DNA of 64,000 bases, taken from NCBI RefSeq assembly GCF_963668085.1, contig NZ_OY764058.1, positions 558,001-622,000 of the forward strand, given 5' to 3'. This DNA comes from an uncultured Ilyobacter sp. GTDB lineage: Bacteria > Fusobacteriota > Fusobacteriia > Fusobacteriales > Fusobacteriaceae. A model generated the notes under the pieces. It did no database searches, was not told the DNA's origin, and worked only from the letters and a program-made list of their open reading frames with translations. The stretch's first letter is position 1; every line of letters starts with the position of its first letter. A program made the position numbers and the translations under genes. Positions 8,388 to 17,625 of this stretch are shown here, piece by piece.

Positions 8388-9110
8388 TTGAATAGAGAAA
8401 AATTTTTATCTGAGAATAAAATACACTTTTCTTATCACGAATTTTTTGACAATGAAACTTTAAACTTAATAGAGGATATTTTAAGTGTTATAGGAGAAGA
8501 TTACACCCCTAAAAAAACGGATATTTTCAAGGTGTTCAGGTATGACTTAAACCAAGCAAAAGTACTTCTTTTAGGGATGGATCCCTATCCGCAAAAGGGT
8601 GTGGCCACGGGTCTGGCCTTTGAAGTAGAACTTGATTCCTGGAAGGACCCGAGTGTAAATACTTCGCTTAAAAATATGCTCAAACTCATATATAAGAGTT
8701 ATTATGGAGAAATTCTCAGTATAGAGGAGTTGAGAGAAAAAATAAGAAATAAAGAGTTTAGAATTTTATCACCGGACAAACTATTCAAAGAATGGGCCAG
8801 TGAGGGAGTGATATTTCTCAATACTGCACTCACCACAAAAATAGGTAAAGCCGGGGCACATATAAACCTATGGAAGCCTTTTACAGAAAAACTTCTGAGT
8901 TTTATAGGGAAAAAGAATCCCTCTCTCACCTACCTACTGTGGGGAGGAAAGGCTCAGAAATTTGAAAAGTTTATTGTTTCAGGAAAAATAGTAAAACACA
9001 ACCATCCAGCTATTTGCGGGAAACTACATAATCCTCAAGACTTTTTAAATGGTGTCTCGTTTATTGAAACAAAAAAGGATATCGATTGGATAATGGGAGA
9101 GGAAATATGA
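8388..9110 (+). CDS. Uracil-DNA glycosylase family protein with a variant active site
   Basis: The protein resembles family 1 uracil-DNA glycosylases, which excise uracil from DNA. GMDPYPQKGVATGLAFEV (about residues 64-81) matches the water-activating GQDPYHG block and keeps the aspartate. VIFLNTALT matches the uracil-reading asparagine block. The leucine-loop motif HPSPLS is replaced by HPAICG, and the His after DPY is Pro. It is 240 residues, slightly longer than E. coli Ung. Translation starts at TTG 8388 with CTGGAGG seven bases upstream. Its stop overlaps the next gene's ATG (ATGA). Activity on uracil is likely, but the altered motifs leave some doubt. Confidence 0.8.
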   Translation: MNREKFLSENKIHFSYHEFFDNETLNLIEDILSVIGEDYTPKKTDIFKVFRYDLNQAKVLLLGMDPYPQKGVATGLAFEVELDSWKDPSVNTSLKNMLKLIYKSYYGEILSIEELREKIRNKEFRILSPDKLFKEWASEGVIFLNTALTTKIGKAGAHINLWKPFTEKLLSFIGKKNPSLTYLLWGGKAQKFEKFIVSGKIVKHNHPAICGKLHNPQDFLNGVSFIETKKDIDWIMGEEI

Positions 9111-9598
9111 AAAAGACTATATTACTTGGAGACAGCATAACAGAGTGGAATCCACTAAAGGACAATAACATCATAAATATGGGGGTGGCAGGCGATACCA
9201 CCAGGGATATTTTTTGGAGAATCGATGAGGTTAAAAGTATAGAGGCTGAAAAAGTTATTTTCATGGCTGGAATCAATGATATTTTAATGAATTTCTCATT
9301 TGAAAAAACCTGTAACTTTTATAAGAAAATAGTGTCTTCTCTAAATGAAAGTTTTGATGAGATAATTTTAATAGCAATTCTTCCTGCACTTGGGGATGAC
9401 AAACTTGATATTAACATTCTTCAAGTAAATAGTTTTATAAAGAGCTTAGCTAAGGAAAATAACCTGATTTTTTTAGATCTATCAAAGCTTTTTTTTAATG
9501 ACGAAGGTTCTTTAATGATTTCCCTTTATACTGACGGACTTCATCTATCGTCTTTAGGTTACAAATATCTTAATAGAGAACTTTTGAAAATAATATGA
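9107..9598 (+). CDS. SGNH/GDSL-type hydrolase
   Basis: This is a small cytoplasmic esterase-like protein of the SGNH superfamily. Block I is LLGDSITEW (catalytic Ser), the Gly is in GVAGDTTRD, block III is MAGINDI (Asn), and block V is DGLHLSSLGY (Asp and His). No signal peptide is visible. ATG 9107 overlaps the stop of the glycosylase gene and follows GGGAGAGG. The length of 163 residues is on the short side of the family. The substrate cannot be predicted. Confidence 0.85.
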   Translation: MKKTILLGDSITEWNPLKDNNIINMGVAGDTTRDIFWRIDEVKSIEAEKVIFMAGINDILMNFSFEKTCNFYKKIVSSLNESFDEIILIAILPALGDDKLDINILQVNSFIKSLAKENNLIFLDLSKLFFNDEGSLMISLYTDGLHLSSLGYKYLNRELLKII

Positions 9599-9642
9599 CA
9601 AAAATATTTAGAGATAAAATTTCATAGAAAAGTATCATTTTT

Positions 9643-10176
9643 TTAGCCCATCAGCATTGAGAAAATATTCAAGATACCATACAATGAGTTTTCTATTCCA
9701 ACTGAAAAATTAGTTTCTGGGTAAAAACCATGGTCTATGACAGTTTTTATAGGATCAATGGCATATCTCACATCATGTCCTAACCTATCATTTACGAAGC
9801 TTATTAGGTCACGGTCTATTGACTACAATTTTTTTAAGGATATTTAATATCTAGGGTTCTCTCTAACTTAACATGTGAACTCCATCAATTATGATTTTGG
9901 ATATGTTAATATTTTTTCTTCCTTGAATCCCCCTATACTATAAACTTCTCCACATTTATAACCATATCTATCCCTCTGCAACGGTCCTCAACATATAGCA
10001 AGAAGCTATAGATGCAGCATAGGGACTTCTAGATTTTCCATAATGTTTTCAAAATTTCCAGCATAAGTGGGCTTATCCAAAATTATCGGCTTTATTTTTT
10101 CATTCTTTTTAAGCATATATTTTACAAAATTAGCCCCTATAAATCCGGCTCCCCTGGTAATCAAATAAGTTTTCAC
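9643..10176 (-). pseudogene. rfbB: Remnant of dTDP-glucose 4,6-dehydratase (rfbB)
   Basis: A degraded gene follows rfbD on the minus strand. It starts at GTG 10176, overlapping the rfbD stop and with GGAAGGAG upstream. The first part reads KTYLITRGAGFIGANFVKYM, where the Rossmann TGGAGFIG has become TRGAGFIG, then LDKPTYAGNFENIMENL. After a stop near 10010 the match resumes in other frames with YVEDRCRGIDMV, EVYSIGGFKEEKNI and finally RLGHDVRYAIDP and FYPETNFSVGIE, ending at TAA 9643. About 180 internal codons, including the catalytic centre, are missing, and several frame changes occur. The gene cannot encode an active enzyme. Confidence 0.88.
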
Positions 10177-11024
10177 TGATCTCCTTCCTCCATCTCCTCA
10201 AAAAATCTATCTATTGCATTTTTCCAGTGAGGCATTTTCATTCCTATAATTTTTTCCGACTTTTGGCTAGAAAGCTTTGAGTATTCCGGTCTTTTGGCAG
10301 GTAAATTAAATTTAGATGTCTTTACTTTAACCAACTCACCTTTCCATCCAAGTTTTCTCAATATATACTTTCCTTCATCATACTTACTAGCTACACCGTC
10401 GTTAGACAAGTGATAAAGTCCAAATTTCCCTGAGTTTATAAGTTTCCAAGAATATTCTGCCAAATCTTTTGAATAAGTAGGCGATGACACCTGATCATCT
10501 ACAAGTTCAAGCTTTTTTCTTTCTTTTGACCAGCTTATCACACTTTTAACAAAATTATTATTTCCCATACCAAAGACCCAGGAAGTTCTGATAACAAAGC
10601 TCTTTTCATAGGCAGCAAAGACACGTTTTTCCCCTTCTGACTTTGATTCAGAATAAATACTTATGGGATTAGGGATATCAGACTCTGTATAAGGTTTATT
10701 TTTCCAACCGTCAAACACAAAGTCACTGGAATAGGTTACGAAGACAGCCCCAAGTTTTTTAGCTTCCAAGGCTAAGTTCGCAGGTGCAAGGCTGTTTACT
10801 GCAAAACATTTTTCCGGTTCTGTTTCAGCTCTGTCGACATCATTATAGGCGGCACAGTTTATTATAAAACCTATCTCTTTCCCTTCAATAAAGTTTTTTA
10901 CAGTATTTATATCTGTAATATCTAGTTCCCCCCGTACTGGGGCAATATACTCTATCCCAAGTTTTTTAAAGAGATTCTGAAACTCTCTCCCCAATTGACC
11001 TGTCCCACCGGTTAAAAGAATCAT
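10173..11024 (-). CDS. rfbD: dTDP-4-dehydrorhamnose reductase RfbD/RmlD
   Basis: RmlD performs the last step of dTDP-L-rhamnose synthesis, reducing the 4-keto sugar with NAD(P)H. The N-terminal cofactor motif is GGTGQLGREF. The catalytic YSESK (Y-x3-K) lies near residue 127 and VRTSWVFG follows. It is 283 residues, normal for the family. It overlaps rfbC by four bases (ATGA) and the dead rfbB by a similar junction. With rfbB destroyed and rfbA apparently lost, it has no local source of substrate. Confidence 0.92.
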   Translation of the reverse strand: MILLTGGTGQLGREFQNLFKKLGIEYIAPVRGELDITDINTVKNFIEGKEIGFIINCAAYNDVDRAETEPEKCFAVNSLAPANLALEAKKLGAVFVTYSSDFVFDGWKNKPYTESDIPNPISIYSESKSEGEKRVFAAYEKSFVIRTSWVFGMGNNNFVKSVISWSKERKKLELVDDQVSSPTYSKDLAEYSWKLINSGKFGLYHLSNDGVASKYDEGKYILRKLGWKGELVKVKTSKFNLPAKRPEYSKLSSQKSEKIIGMKMPHWKNAIDRFFEEMEEGDQ

Positions 11025-11593
11025 TCCAACCCTCCTAAATACTCCTTAAAGCTAGATTGTCCCTTGTCTCTTTCAGATAATATGAGATTTTTTTCCTCTA
11101 ATCCAAATTCTTCAAGGGGCCATTTTATCCCTATATCAGGGTCATTCCAGCTTATTCCTGAATCAAACTCAGGATAATAAAAATCAGTACATTTATACTG
11201 TAGCTCTGTATCTTTTTCTAAGGTTAAAAAACCATGGGCAAAACCTTCTGGTATATAAAAGAGCTTTTTGTTTTCTTCACTTAGGATTAAGCCATACCAC
11301 ATACCAAAAGTTGTACTTTTTTTCCTCAAATCAACTGCCACATCCCATATACTTCCTCTAGTCACCCTTATTAGCTTTCCCTGAGAATGCTTTTTTTGAA
11401 AATGAAGACCTCTTAAAACTCCTTTTTTTGACCTTGAATGATTATCTTGTACAAATTCTGAGTCAATGCCTAATTTTTCAAAATCTCTCTGGTTGTATGT
11501 CTCCATAAAAAACCCCCTCTGGTCACTGAATACAATTGGGTCTATTATTATTAAATCTTTTATTTTAGTTTTTGTTATTTTGAATTTTGTCAT
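11021..11593 (-). CDS. rfbC: dTDP-4-dehydrorhamnose 3,5-epimerase RfbC/RmlC
   Basis: RmlC epimerises dTDP-4-keto-6-deoxyglucose at C3 and C5. The cupin motifs are present: FVQDNHSRSKKGVLRGLHFQ with the catalytic His, then FAHGF and a tyrosine block ending GISWNDPDIGIKWP. It is 190 residues, full length. ATG 11593 follows GAGGATATA. It is the first intact gene of the decaying rhamnose operon. Confidence 0.93.
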   Translation of the reverse strand: MTKFKITKTKIKDLIIIDPIVFSDQRGFFMETYNQRDFEKLGIDSEFVQDNHSRSKKGVLRGLHFQKKHSQGKLIRVTRGSIWDVAVDLRKKSTTFGMWYGLILSEENKKLFYIPEGFAHGFLTLEKDTELQYKCTDFYYPEFDSGISWNDPDIGIKWPLEEFGLEEKNLILSERDKGQSSFKEYLGGLE

Positions 11594-11638
11594 TATATCC
11601 TCATTTCTAATTTGTGTTTTATTTTATAAGCTTATGGT

Positions 11639-11657
11639 AAACAGATATTATCTGTTT
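11639..11657. repeat. Short perfect inverted repeat upstream of rfbC
   Basis: AAACAGAT and ATCTGTTT flank ATT. The palindrome lies between the rfbA trace and rfbC. It could be an operator, or chance in AT-rich DNA. Confidence 0.3.
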
Positions 11658-11674
11658 TGATATGGATTCAGTTA

Positions 11675-11719
11675 CTAGATAGTCGCCCCTGTCCCTCTAT
11701 CAAGTATGATTTCTTTCAT
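11675..11719 (-). pseudogene. rfbA: Possible 5' trace of rfbA (glucose-1-phosphate thymidylyltransferase)
   Basis: On the minus strand an ATG at 11719, with AGAGG upstream, begins MKEIILDRGTGATI and then meets TAG. This resembles the RmlA N-terminus MKGIILAGGSGTRL, including the nucleotide-binding glycine region. rfbA often precedes rfbC in such operons. The match is only 14 codons, so it is suggestive. No further rfbA sequence is recognisable in the 80 bases before rfbC. Between 11720 and 12000 I see only AT-rich DNA. Confidence 0.4.
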
Positions 11720-12009
11720 AGTTTCCTCTAAAAATCTGACTGATTTTAGTCTGATATTAATTTTTCAAGCCTTACTCTATATTGCTACTCAATTGTACAT
11801 TACCTGAAAATATCTGTCCAATTAATTCTGCCAGTTAGTCAGATATAAAAAAACTATTAAACTACCTTATTTTTTAATTTTATTTATATAGAACTCGCCT
11901 TTTTTTGTGGTTATATTACTGTATATAAAAATAAAAATCCTTTTAATTTATTTCCAGTTTAGGCTCTAAATGCCTATTTTTATGACTTATATCTAAAAAC
12001 AAAAAATAC

Positions 12010-12038
12010 TTGACAAATTTTTCAAAAAGGTGTATTTA
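12010..12038 (+). promoter_or_regulatory. groESL promoter
   Basis: TTGACA at 12010-12015 is followed after 17 bases by TATTTA at 12033-12038, preceded by TG. The CIRCE element starts 8 bases downstream, covering the likely transcription start. Confidence 0.7.
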
Positions 12039-12045
12039 TTAATTG

Positions 12046-12072
12046 TTAGCACTCCTAGTATTAGAGTGCCAA
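12046..12072. promoter_or_regulatory. CIRCE operator (HrcA binding site)
   Basis: TTAGCACTC, a 9-base spacer and GAGTGCCAA match the CIRCE consensus TTAGCACTC-N9-GAGTGCTAA with one change. It lies between the promoter and groES. CIRCE is bound by the HrcA repressor, so groESL is expected to be induced by heat. Confidence 0.95.
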
Positions 12073-12094
12073 TAAAAATTTGAGGAGGTTTTAG

Positions 12095-13991
<1,897 letters not shown>

Positions 13992-14010
13992 AACCTAAGG
14001 GAGGTGGAAG

Positions 14011-14610
14011 ATGAAGAAAATAGTATTGATAGCATCTATGCTTTTATCAGTGTCCCTATTCGGAGAGGGGTTTCGTAATGTCAAATGGGGTGCTAATCTT
14101 GCAGAGATAAAAAAATCAGAAGTCAGTAAAAAATTTATCAAATCTTCTGAGGAACAGACCCAGGGAAAGTACTATTGGAATCTAGATTTATACGCCTTTG
14201 AAGACTCTTTGAAATCGGCCGGAAAGTTTGATGTGAAATATGTCCTTTTGGAAAACAAACTTATACAAGGTAGCTATTCCCAAAAGATAAAAAAAGGCAA
14301 CCTCGAAAACTATAATAATATGAAAAAAAATCTTGAGGACAAATATGGATATCCCCAGGGAGTCTATAAAAGTAGTTCTTTCTTGTTTGAAAATGGTGAG
14401 AAAAATTCATCGGCAGAAGAAATTCTTACCTGGTATATAAAAGACACCAAGATAGATTTCATACTAGTTAAAGACAAAGAGTTTAAAATTGTATACTATA
14501 CTCGAGATAAAGATCTAGTTGATTTCATTTGGGATAAAGGTCTTGAAAAAGAAAGAGAAAAAGAGAAAAAACTTATGAAGGACAGCGAATTTATCAAAAG
14601 TAAAATTTAA
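14011..14610 (+). CDS. Putative periplasmic protein of unknown function
   Basis: This is a 199-residue protein with an N-terminal signal sequence (KKIVLIASMLLSVSLFGEG). The mature part starts FRNVKWGANLAEIKKSE. Short proteins with this F..VKWG....E..K.E opening recur in related anaerobes, usually as exported proteins of unknown role. The C-terminus is highly charged and probably helical (EKEREKEKKL). It lies 20 bases after groEL with GGGAGGTGG upstream, so it may be heat-inducible through the same promoter. I do not recognise a function. Confidence 0.7.
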   Translation: MKKIVLIASMLLSVSLFGEGFRNVKWGANLAEIKKSEVSKKFIKSSEEQTQGKYYWNLDLYAFEDSLKSAGKFDVKYVLLENKLIQGSYSQKIKKGNLENYNNMKKNLEDKYGYPQGVYKSSSFLFENGEKNSSAEEILTWYIKDTKIDFILVKDKEFKIVYYTRDKDLVDFIWDKGLEKEREKEKKLMKDSEFIKSKI

Positions 14611-14684
14611 TAAAATTTTTAAAAATTCAACCTTTGGATCTGCTTTTTTTCATCACGATTTTTAACTTAAAAGGAGTGATTAAT

Positions 14685-14799
14685 ATGGCAAATCTAGTTA
14701 AAAGGCATGATATTTTTACCCCAAATTTCTTCAGAGATTTCTTTGATACTGAAGTCTAAAATAAATAAAGATGAGATTTTAAATATTCAAATAAAATAA
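14685..14799 (+). pseudogene. Internally deleted small heat-shock protein (Hsp20) remnant
   Basis: An ATG with AAAGGAGTG upstream opens a frame reading MANLVKRHDIFTPNFFRDFF, which resembles the N-terminal arm of small heat-shock proteins (R..D.F...F.DFF). It stops after 24 codons at TAA 14757. In the adjacent frame the following bases read KINKDEILNIQIK and then a stop at 14797, like the last strand of the alpha-crystallin domain. The roughly 90-residue domain between is absent. The position after groESL suits a heat-shock gene. The reading is plausible, but both pieces are short. Confidence 0.5.
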
Positions 14800-14830
14800 T
14801 CTTTTCAAAGCTTTTTCCTTTCCTTGTCAG

Positions 14831-14857
14831 AGAGCCCCGGCTGGGGCTCTTTTTTTA
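14831..14857 (+). terminator. Rho-independent terminator
   Basis: The AGAGCCCC / GGGGCTCT stem with a 4-base loop is followed by seven T. It ends the groESL region and insulates the riboswitch unit downstream. Confidence 0.92.
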
Positions 14858-14922
14858 CACTAAATTTTTTCTTAAATATCGGGTGATATAGGGTGTTTGA
14901 TATAGCTTTTTTTATCCATATG

Positions 14923-14931
14923 TGTTATACT
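14923..14931 (+). promoter_or_regulatory. Extended -10 promoter of the first riboswitch unit
   Basis: TGTTATACT, an extended -10 element, lies about 30 bases before the conserved riboswitch core. Transcription would start near 14938, just ahead of the aptamer. Confidence 0.5.
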
Positions 14932-14952
14932 AATTCTTAATGAACATTTCAA

Positions 14953-15023
14953 AAAAATATCGGCAAACCATTGGAAACAGTGGGACGCAAAACTATAGGG
15001 CCTTTAAAATGGCAGCCAGTTCC
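14953..15023 (+). promoter_or_regulatory. Cyclic-di-GMP-I (GEMM) riboswitch 1
   Basis: The core GGCAAACC (14962-14969), a stem capped by a GAAA tetraloop, GGGACGCAAA and the second arm with GGGCC...GGCAGCC match the GEMM-I aptamer. The G that contacts the ligand just before GCAAACC is kept, which favours c-di-GMP over the cyclic-AMP-GMP variant. A terminator hairpin follows at 15024-15050, so control is probably by transcription termination. It governs the substrate-binding lipoprotein and HD-GYP genes. The core is nearly identical to the second copy at 24.4 kb. Confidence 0.93.
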
Positions 15024-15050
15024 CAAAGAAAAATTCTTTGCCCCTTTTTT
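15024..15050 (+). terminator. Riboswitch-linked terminator
   Basis: The CAAAGAA / TTCTTTG stem with a 3-base loop is followed by CCCC and six T. It lies immediately after the aptamer and 53 bases before the first start codon, the usual place for the expression platform. Confidence 0.65.
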
Positions 15051-15102
15051 ATAGTATGGATTTCTTTCCATACTTATTTTATTTTTGAGGAGATTATTTA
15101 TT

Positions 15103-16050
15103 ATGAAAAAAACTATCTTATTTTTTTGTTTTTTAATAATTCTATTTACCGGATGTAAAACTTATAAAGAGCCCATAAGGATTTCCATAAATTCCTGGCC
15201 CCCCTGCGAACTATGGTATATAGCACAAGAACAGGGATACTTTGAAGATACCCCTGTTGAGATTATAAGATTTTCAACCTGGTCGGATTCTATTGCCTCT
15301 CTTTACGCCGGAAAAACAGACCTGGCTCACTCTACCTATTTAAATACAATACAAAAAGCCAATAAGGGAGAAGACGCAAAAATAATACTGACTACCAGCC
15401 GTATAGATGGAGCAGAAGGTCTCGTGGTAAAAAACTACATCGATGATTTAAAAGAGCTAAAAGGTAAAAAAATAGCTGTAGAGGTAGGTACCGATGAGCA
15501 TTTCTTATTGTACAAAGCCTTGGAAAAAATAGGAATTTTGGATAAGGATGTGGAAATCATCTCCACGACATCTGAAAAAGCGATGAGGCTCTTTGTAGCC
15601 GGCGAGGTGGATGCATGCTTTACCTATGATCCTTACATGAATCAGGCTGCTAAAAATGGAAATGGAAGGATAGCAATAACTACAGGAGATATCGATGGAT
15701 ATAGCGACGCTATTATAGCTAAAACTAAGACTTTAGAAAAAAGACCTGAAGATTATGAGGTTCTTATAAATGCTTGGTACAGGGCACAGGAATATGTCAG
15801 AAATAATCCAGATAAAGCTCACAAAATAATGTCCTCTAAAGAAAATATGTCTGAAAAAGAGTTTCAGGAATTTTATAATAGTTTTTATTTTTATACCCAA
15901 AATGAAAATAAAACAATGTTTTCTGCTGGCGTATTAAAAACCCATATAAACGAACTAAATGAATTCTTATTAAAAAACAATCTCTTGCAAGATACAGTAA
16001 ATGCCAGAGATATTTATTCTGAAGAAATAATCAATAACATTACAGATTGA
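15103..16050 (+). CDS. ABC-type substrate-binding lipoprotein (NMT1/TauA-SsuA-like)
   Basis: This is an extracytoplasmic solute-binding lipoprotein of 315 residues. The signal sequence ends in a lipobox (LFTGC) near residue 18. The mature part has the two-lobe pattern of the NMT1/SsuA group: RISINSWPPCELWYIAQEQG, then GKTDLAHSTYLNTI, LKGKKIAVEVGT and a ligand-lobe segment AGEVDACFTYDPY. No permease or ATPase gene is adjacent; instead a membrane HD-GYP gene follows 42 bases later. It may therefore serve as a sensor partner. ATG 15103 follows GAGGAG. Expression is expected to follow the riboswitch upstream. The ligand is unknown. Confidence 0.87.
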   Translation: MKKTILFFCFLIILFTGCKTYKEPIRISINSWPPCELWYIAQEQGYFEDTPVEIIRFSTWSDSIASLYAGKTDLAHSTYLNTIQKANKGEDAKIILTTSRIDGAEGLVVKNYIDDLKELKGKKIAVEVGTDEHFLLYKALEKIGILDKDVEIISTTSEKAMRLFVAGEVDACFTYDPYMNQAAKNGNGRIAITTGDIDGYSDAIIAKTKTLEKRPEDYEVLINAWYRAQEYVRNNPDKAHKIMSSKENMSEKEFQEFYNSFYFYTQNENKTMFSAGVLKTHINELNEFLLKNNLLQDTVNARDIYSEEIINNITD

Positions 16051-16092
16051 ATCCAACTTTCGATTTTCAAAAAATTTTAACAGGTGAATATA

Positions 16093-17583
16093 ATGAATAT
16101 AATAAAGAAAAATTTCATAAAGTTTTGTCTAAAAATCATCTTAGGAATAGCTATCACAATGACTGCTGTAACTATCTTAGCATCTTTTCTGTACCAAAAA
16201 TTTTTCTATGATTATATTCAAACTAACACAGAAAAAGAAATCTCTGCTATACTGGACAGTGTAAATTTATCAAGTTCAATTTTAATACAAAACAATGACT
16301 TCTATGATCTTCAGCGTATGACGGAAAGTATAGGGGCCAGTGGTTTTATTAAGGAAATTACAATTTATGATAAGAATAAAAATATTATCGCTTCAAATAA
16401 AAATCTTAATGAATCTGGTAGTTTGCGTACTGAAAATTTAGATGACCTTTTTAACGGCAGAAAGTTTAAATACACAAAATCTGATTTTTCTACCGACACT
16501 TTGGTCATGGCCATTCCAATTAATGGGAGTAGATACAGCATTATAAATAATAATGATATTACTGGGGTTATTTATATAAAATCTGATATTGGTTCTATAA
16601 AAGGACTCTTGAACAACTTAAACAATTCTTTCCTTAAAACTGAATTTATAATAGTAATACTACTCTTACTTGGTATTATAGGGGTGGTGACCTTTAGCCT
16701 TTTCATTCCTGCCTCAAAACTCTATAAGGCGGCTCAGGCAGTTTCAGAAGGAGACTACTCCTATCACGTAGATGAATCCAAGGGCAGGGAATTTTACCCT
16801 TTAATCAAGGAATTCAATAACATGACCCAAAAAATAAAAACAAGAGATGAAGAGTTAAAATTACTTCATGATAAATTAAAAGGTCATAATGAATATCTTG
16901 AAATTAAAGTAAATAATCGAGATATGGAGTTAAAGCTGACCCAGGATATCACAATTAGAAGTCTGGCTTACCTGGCTGAAACCAGGGATAATGAAACAGG
17001 AAGTCATATCTTCAGAACCCAGCATTACGTTGAAACACTGGCAGAATATCTTAAAGACAATCCAAAATTTTCTAAGGAGCTTACCTCAAAGAATATTGAG
17101 TTGATGTTTAAATCAGCTCCTTTGCATGATATTGGAAAAGTAGGTATATCAGACAGCATTCTTTTAAAACCTAGCGGCCTAACAAAAGAGGAATTTGAAA
17201 TAATGAAAAAACATACTATTTACGGCAAAGAGACTATCGAAAAATCTGAAAAATTCATTGGAAATAAATCATTTCTGTCTTTTGCCAAGGAGATTGCTTA
17301 TTCTCACCACGAAAAATGGGACGGTTCAGGATATCCAGAAGGACTGTCTGGAGAAGATATCCCGTTATCAGCCAGAATAATGGCCATCTCAGACGTCTAT
17401 GATGCCCTTGTAAGTGAAAGGCCATATAAAAAAGCATTTACCCACGAGGAAGCTGTCAGAATAATTTTAGAAGGAGATGGAAGGACTTCTCCAAAACACT
17501 TTGATCCGGATATACTCTCCGCTTTTTCTAAAATACAACATAAATTTGAAGAAATCTATAATAATCATCCTGATGGTGAATAA
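16093..17583 (+). CDS. Membrane HD-GYP c-di-GMP phosphodiesterase with HAMP domain
   Basis: The protein has an N-terminal transmembrane helix (about residues 9-32), a periplasmic sensing region, a second helix near residues 195-212, and a HAMP linker ([15 protein letters not shown]). A coiled-coil joins this to an HD-GYP domain from about residue 285. The catalytic motifs [27 protein letters not shown] and [13 protein letters not shown] are intact, predicting hydrolysis of c-di-GMP. ATG 16093 follows AGGTGA; GTG 16084 is possible but poorly placed. It is 496 residues. Its product would lower the ligand that controls its own riboswitch. Confidence 0.9.
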   Translation: MNIIKKNFIKFCLKIILGIAITMTAVTILASFLYQKFFYDYIQTNTEKEISAILDSVNLSSSILIQNNDFYDLQRMTESIGASGFIKEITIYDKNKNIIASNKNLNESGSLRTENLDDLFNGRKFKYTKSDFSTDTLVMAIPINGSRYSIINNNDITGVIYIKSDIGSIKGLLNNLNNSFLKTEFIIVILLLLGIIGVVTFSLFIPASKLYKAAQAVSEGDYSYHVDESKGREFYPLIKEFNNMTQKIKTRDEELKLLHDKLKGHNEYLEIKVNNRDMELKLTQDITIRSLAYLAETRDNETGSHIFRTQHYVETLAEYLKDNPKFSKELTSKNIELMFKSAPLHDIGKVGISDSILLKPSGLTKEEFEIMKKHTIYGKETIEKSEKFIGNKSFLSFAKEIAYSHHEKWDGSGYPEGLSGEDIPLSARIMAISDVYDALVSERPYKKAFTHEEAVRIILEGDGRTSPKHFDPDILSAFSKIQHKFEEIYNNHPDGE

Positions 17584-17595
17584 ATATATTAAACT

Positions 17596-17625
17596 AAAAG
17601 AGGGTTCCACATGGAACCCTCTTTT
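17596..17625. terminator. Bidirectional terminator between converging units
   Basis: A 13-bp perfect stem (AAAAGAGGGTTCC with its complement) and a 4-base loop have A- and T-rich outer arms. It ends the plus-strand HD-GYP unit and overlaps the stop of the minus-strand operon. Confidence 0.88.

Noticed and set aside
14953-15023. Cyclic AMP-GMP (GEMM-Ib) specificity for riboswitch 1
   Set aside because: The G before GCAAACC that becomes A in the AMP-GMP variants is still G in both copies.
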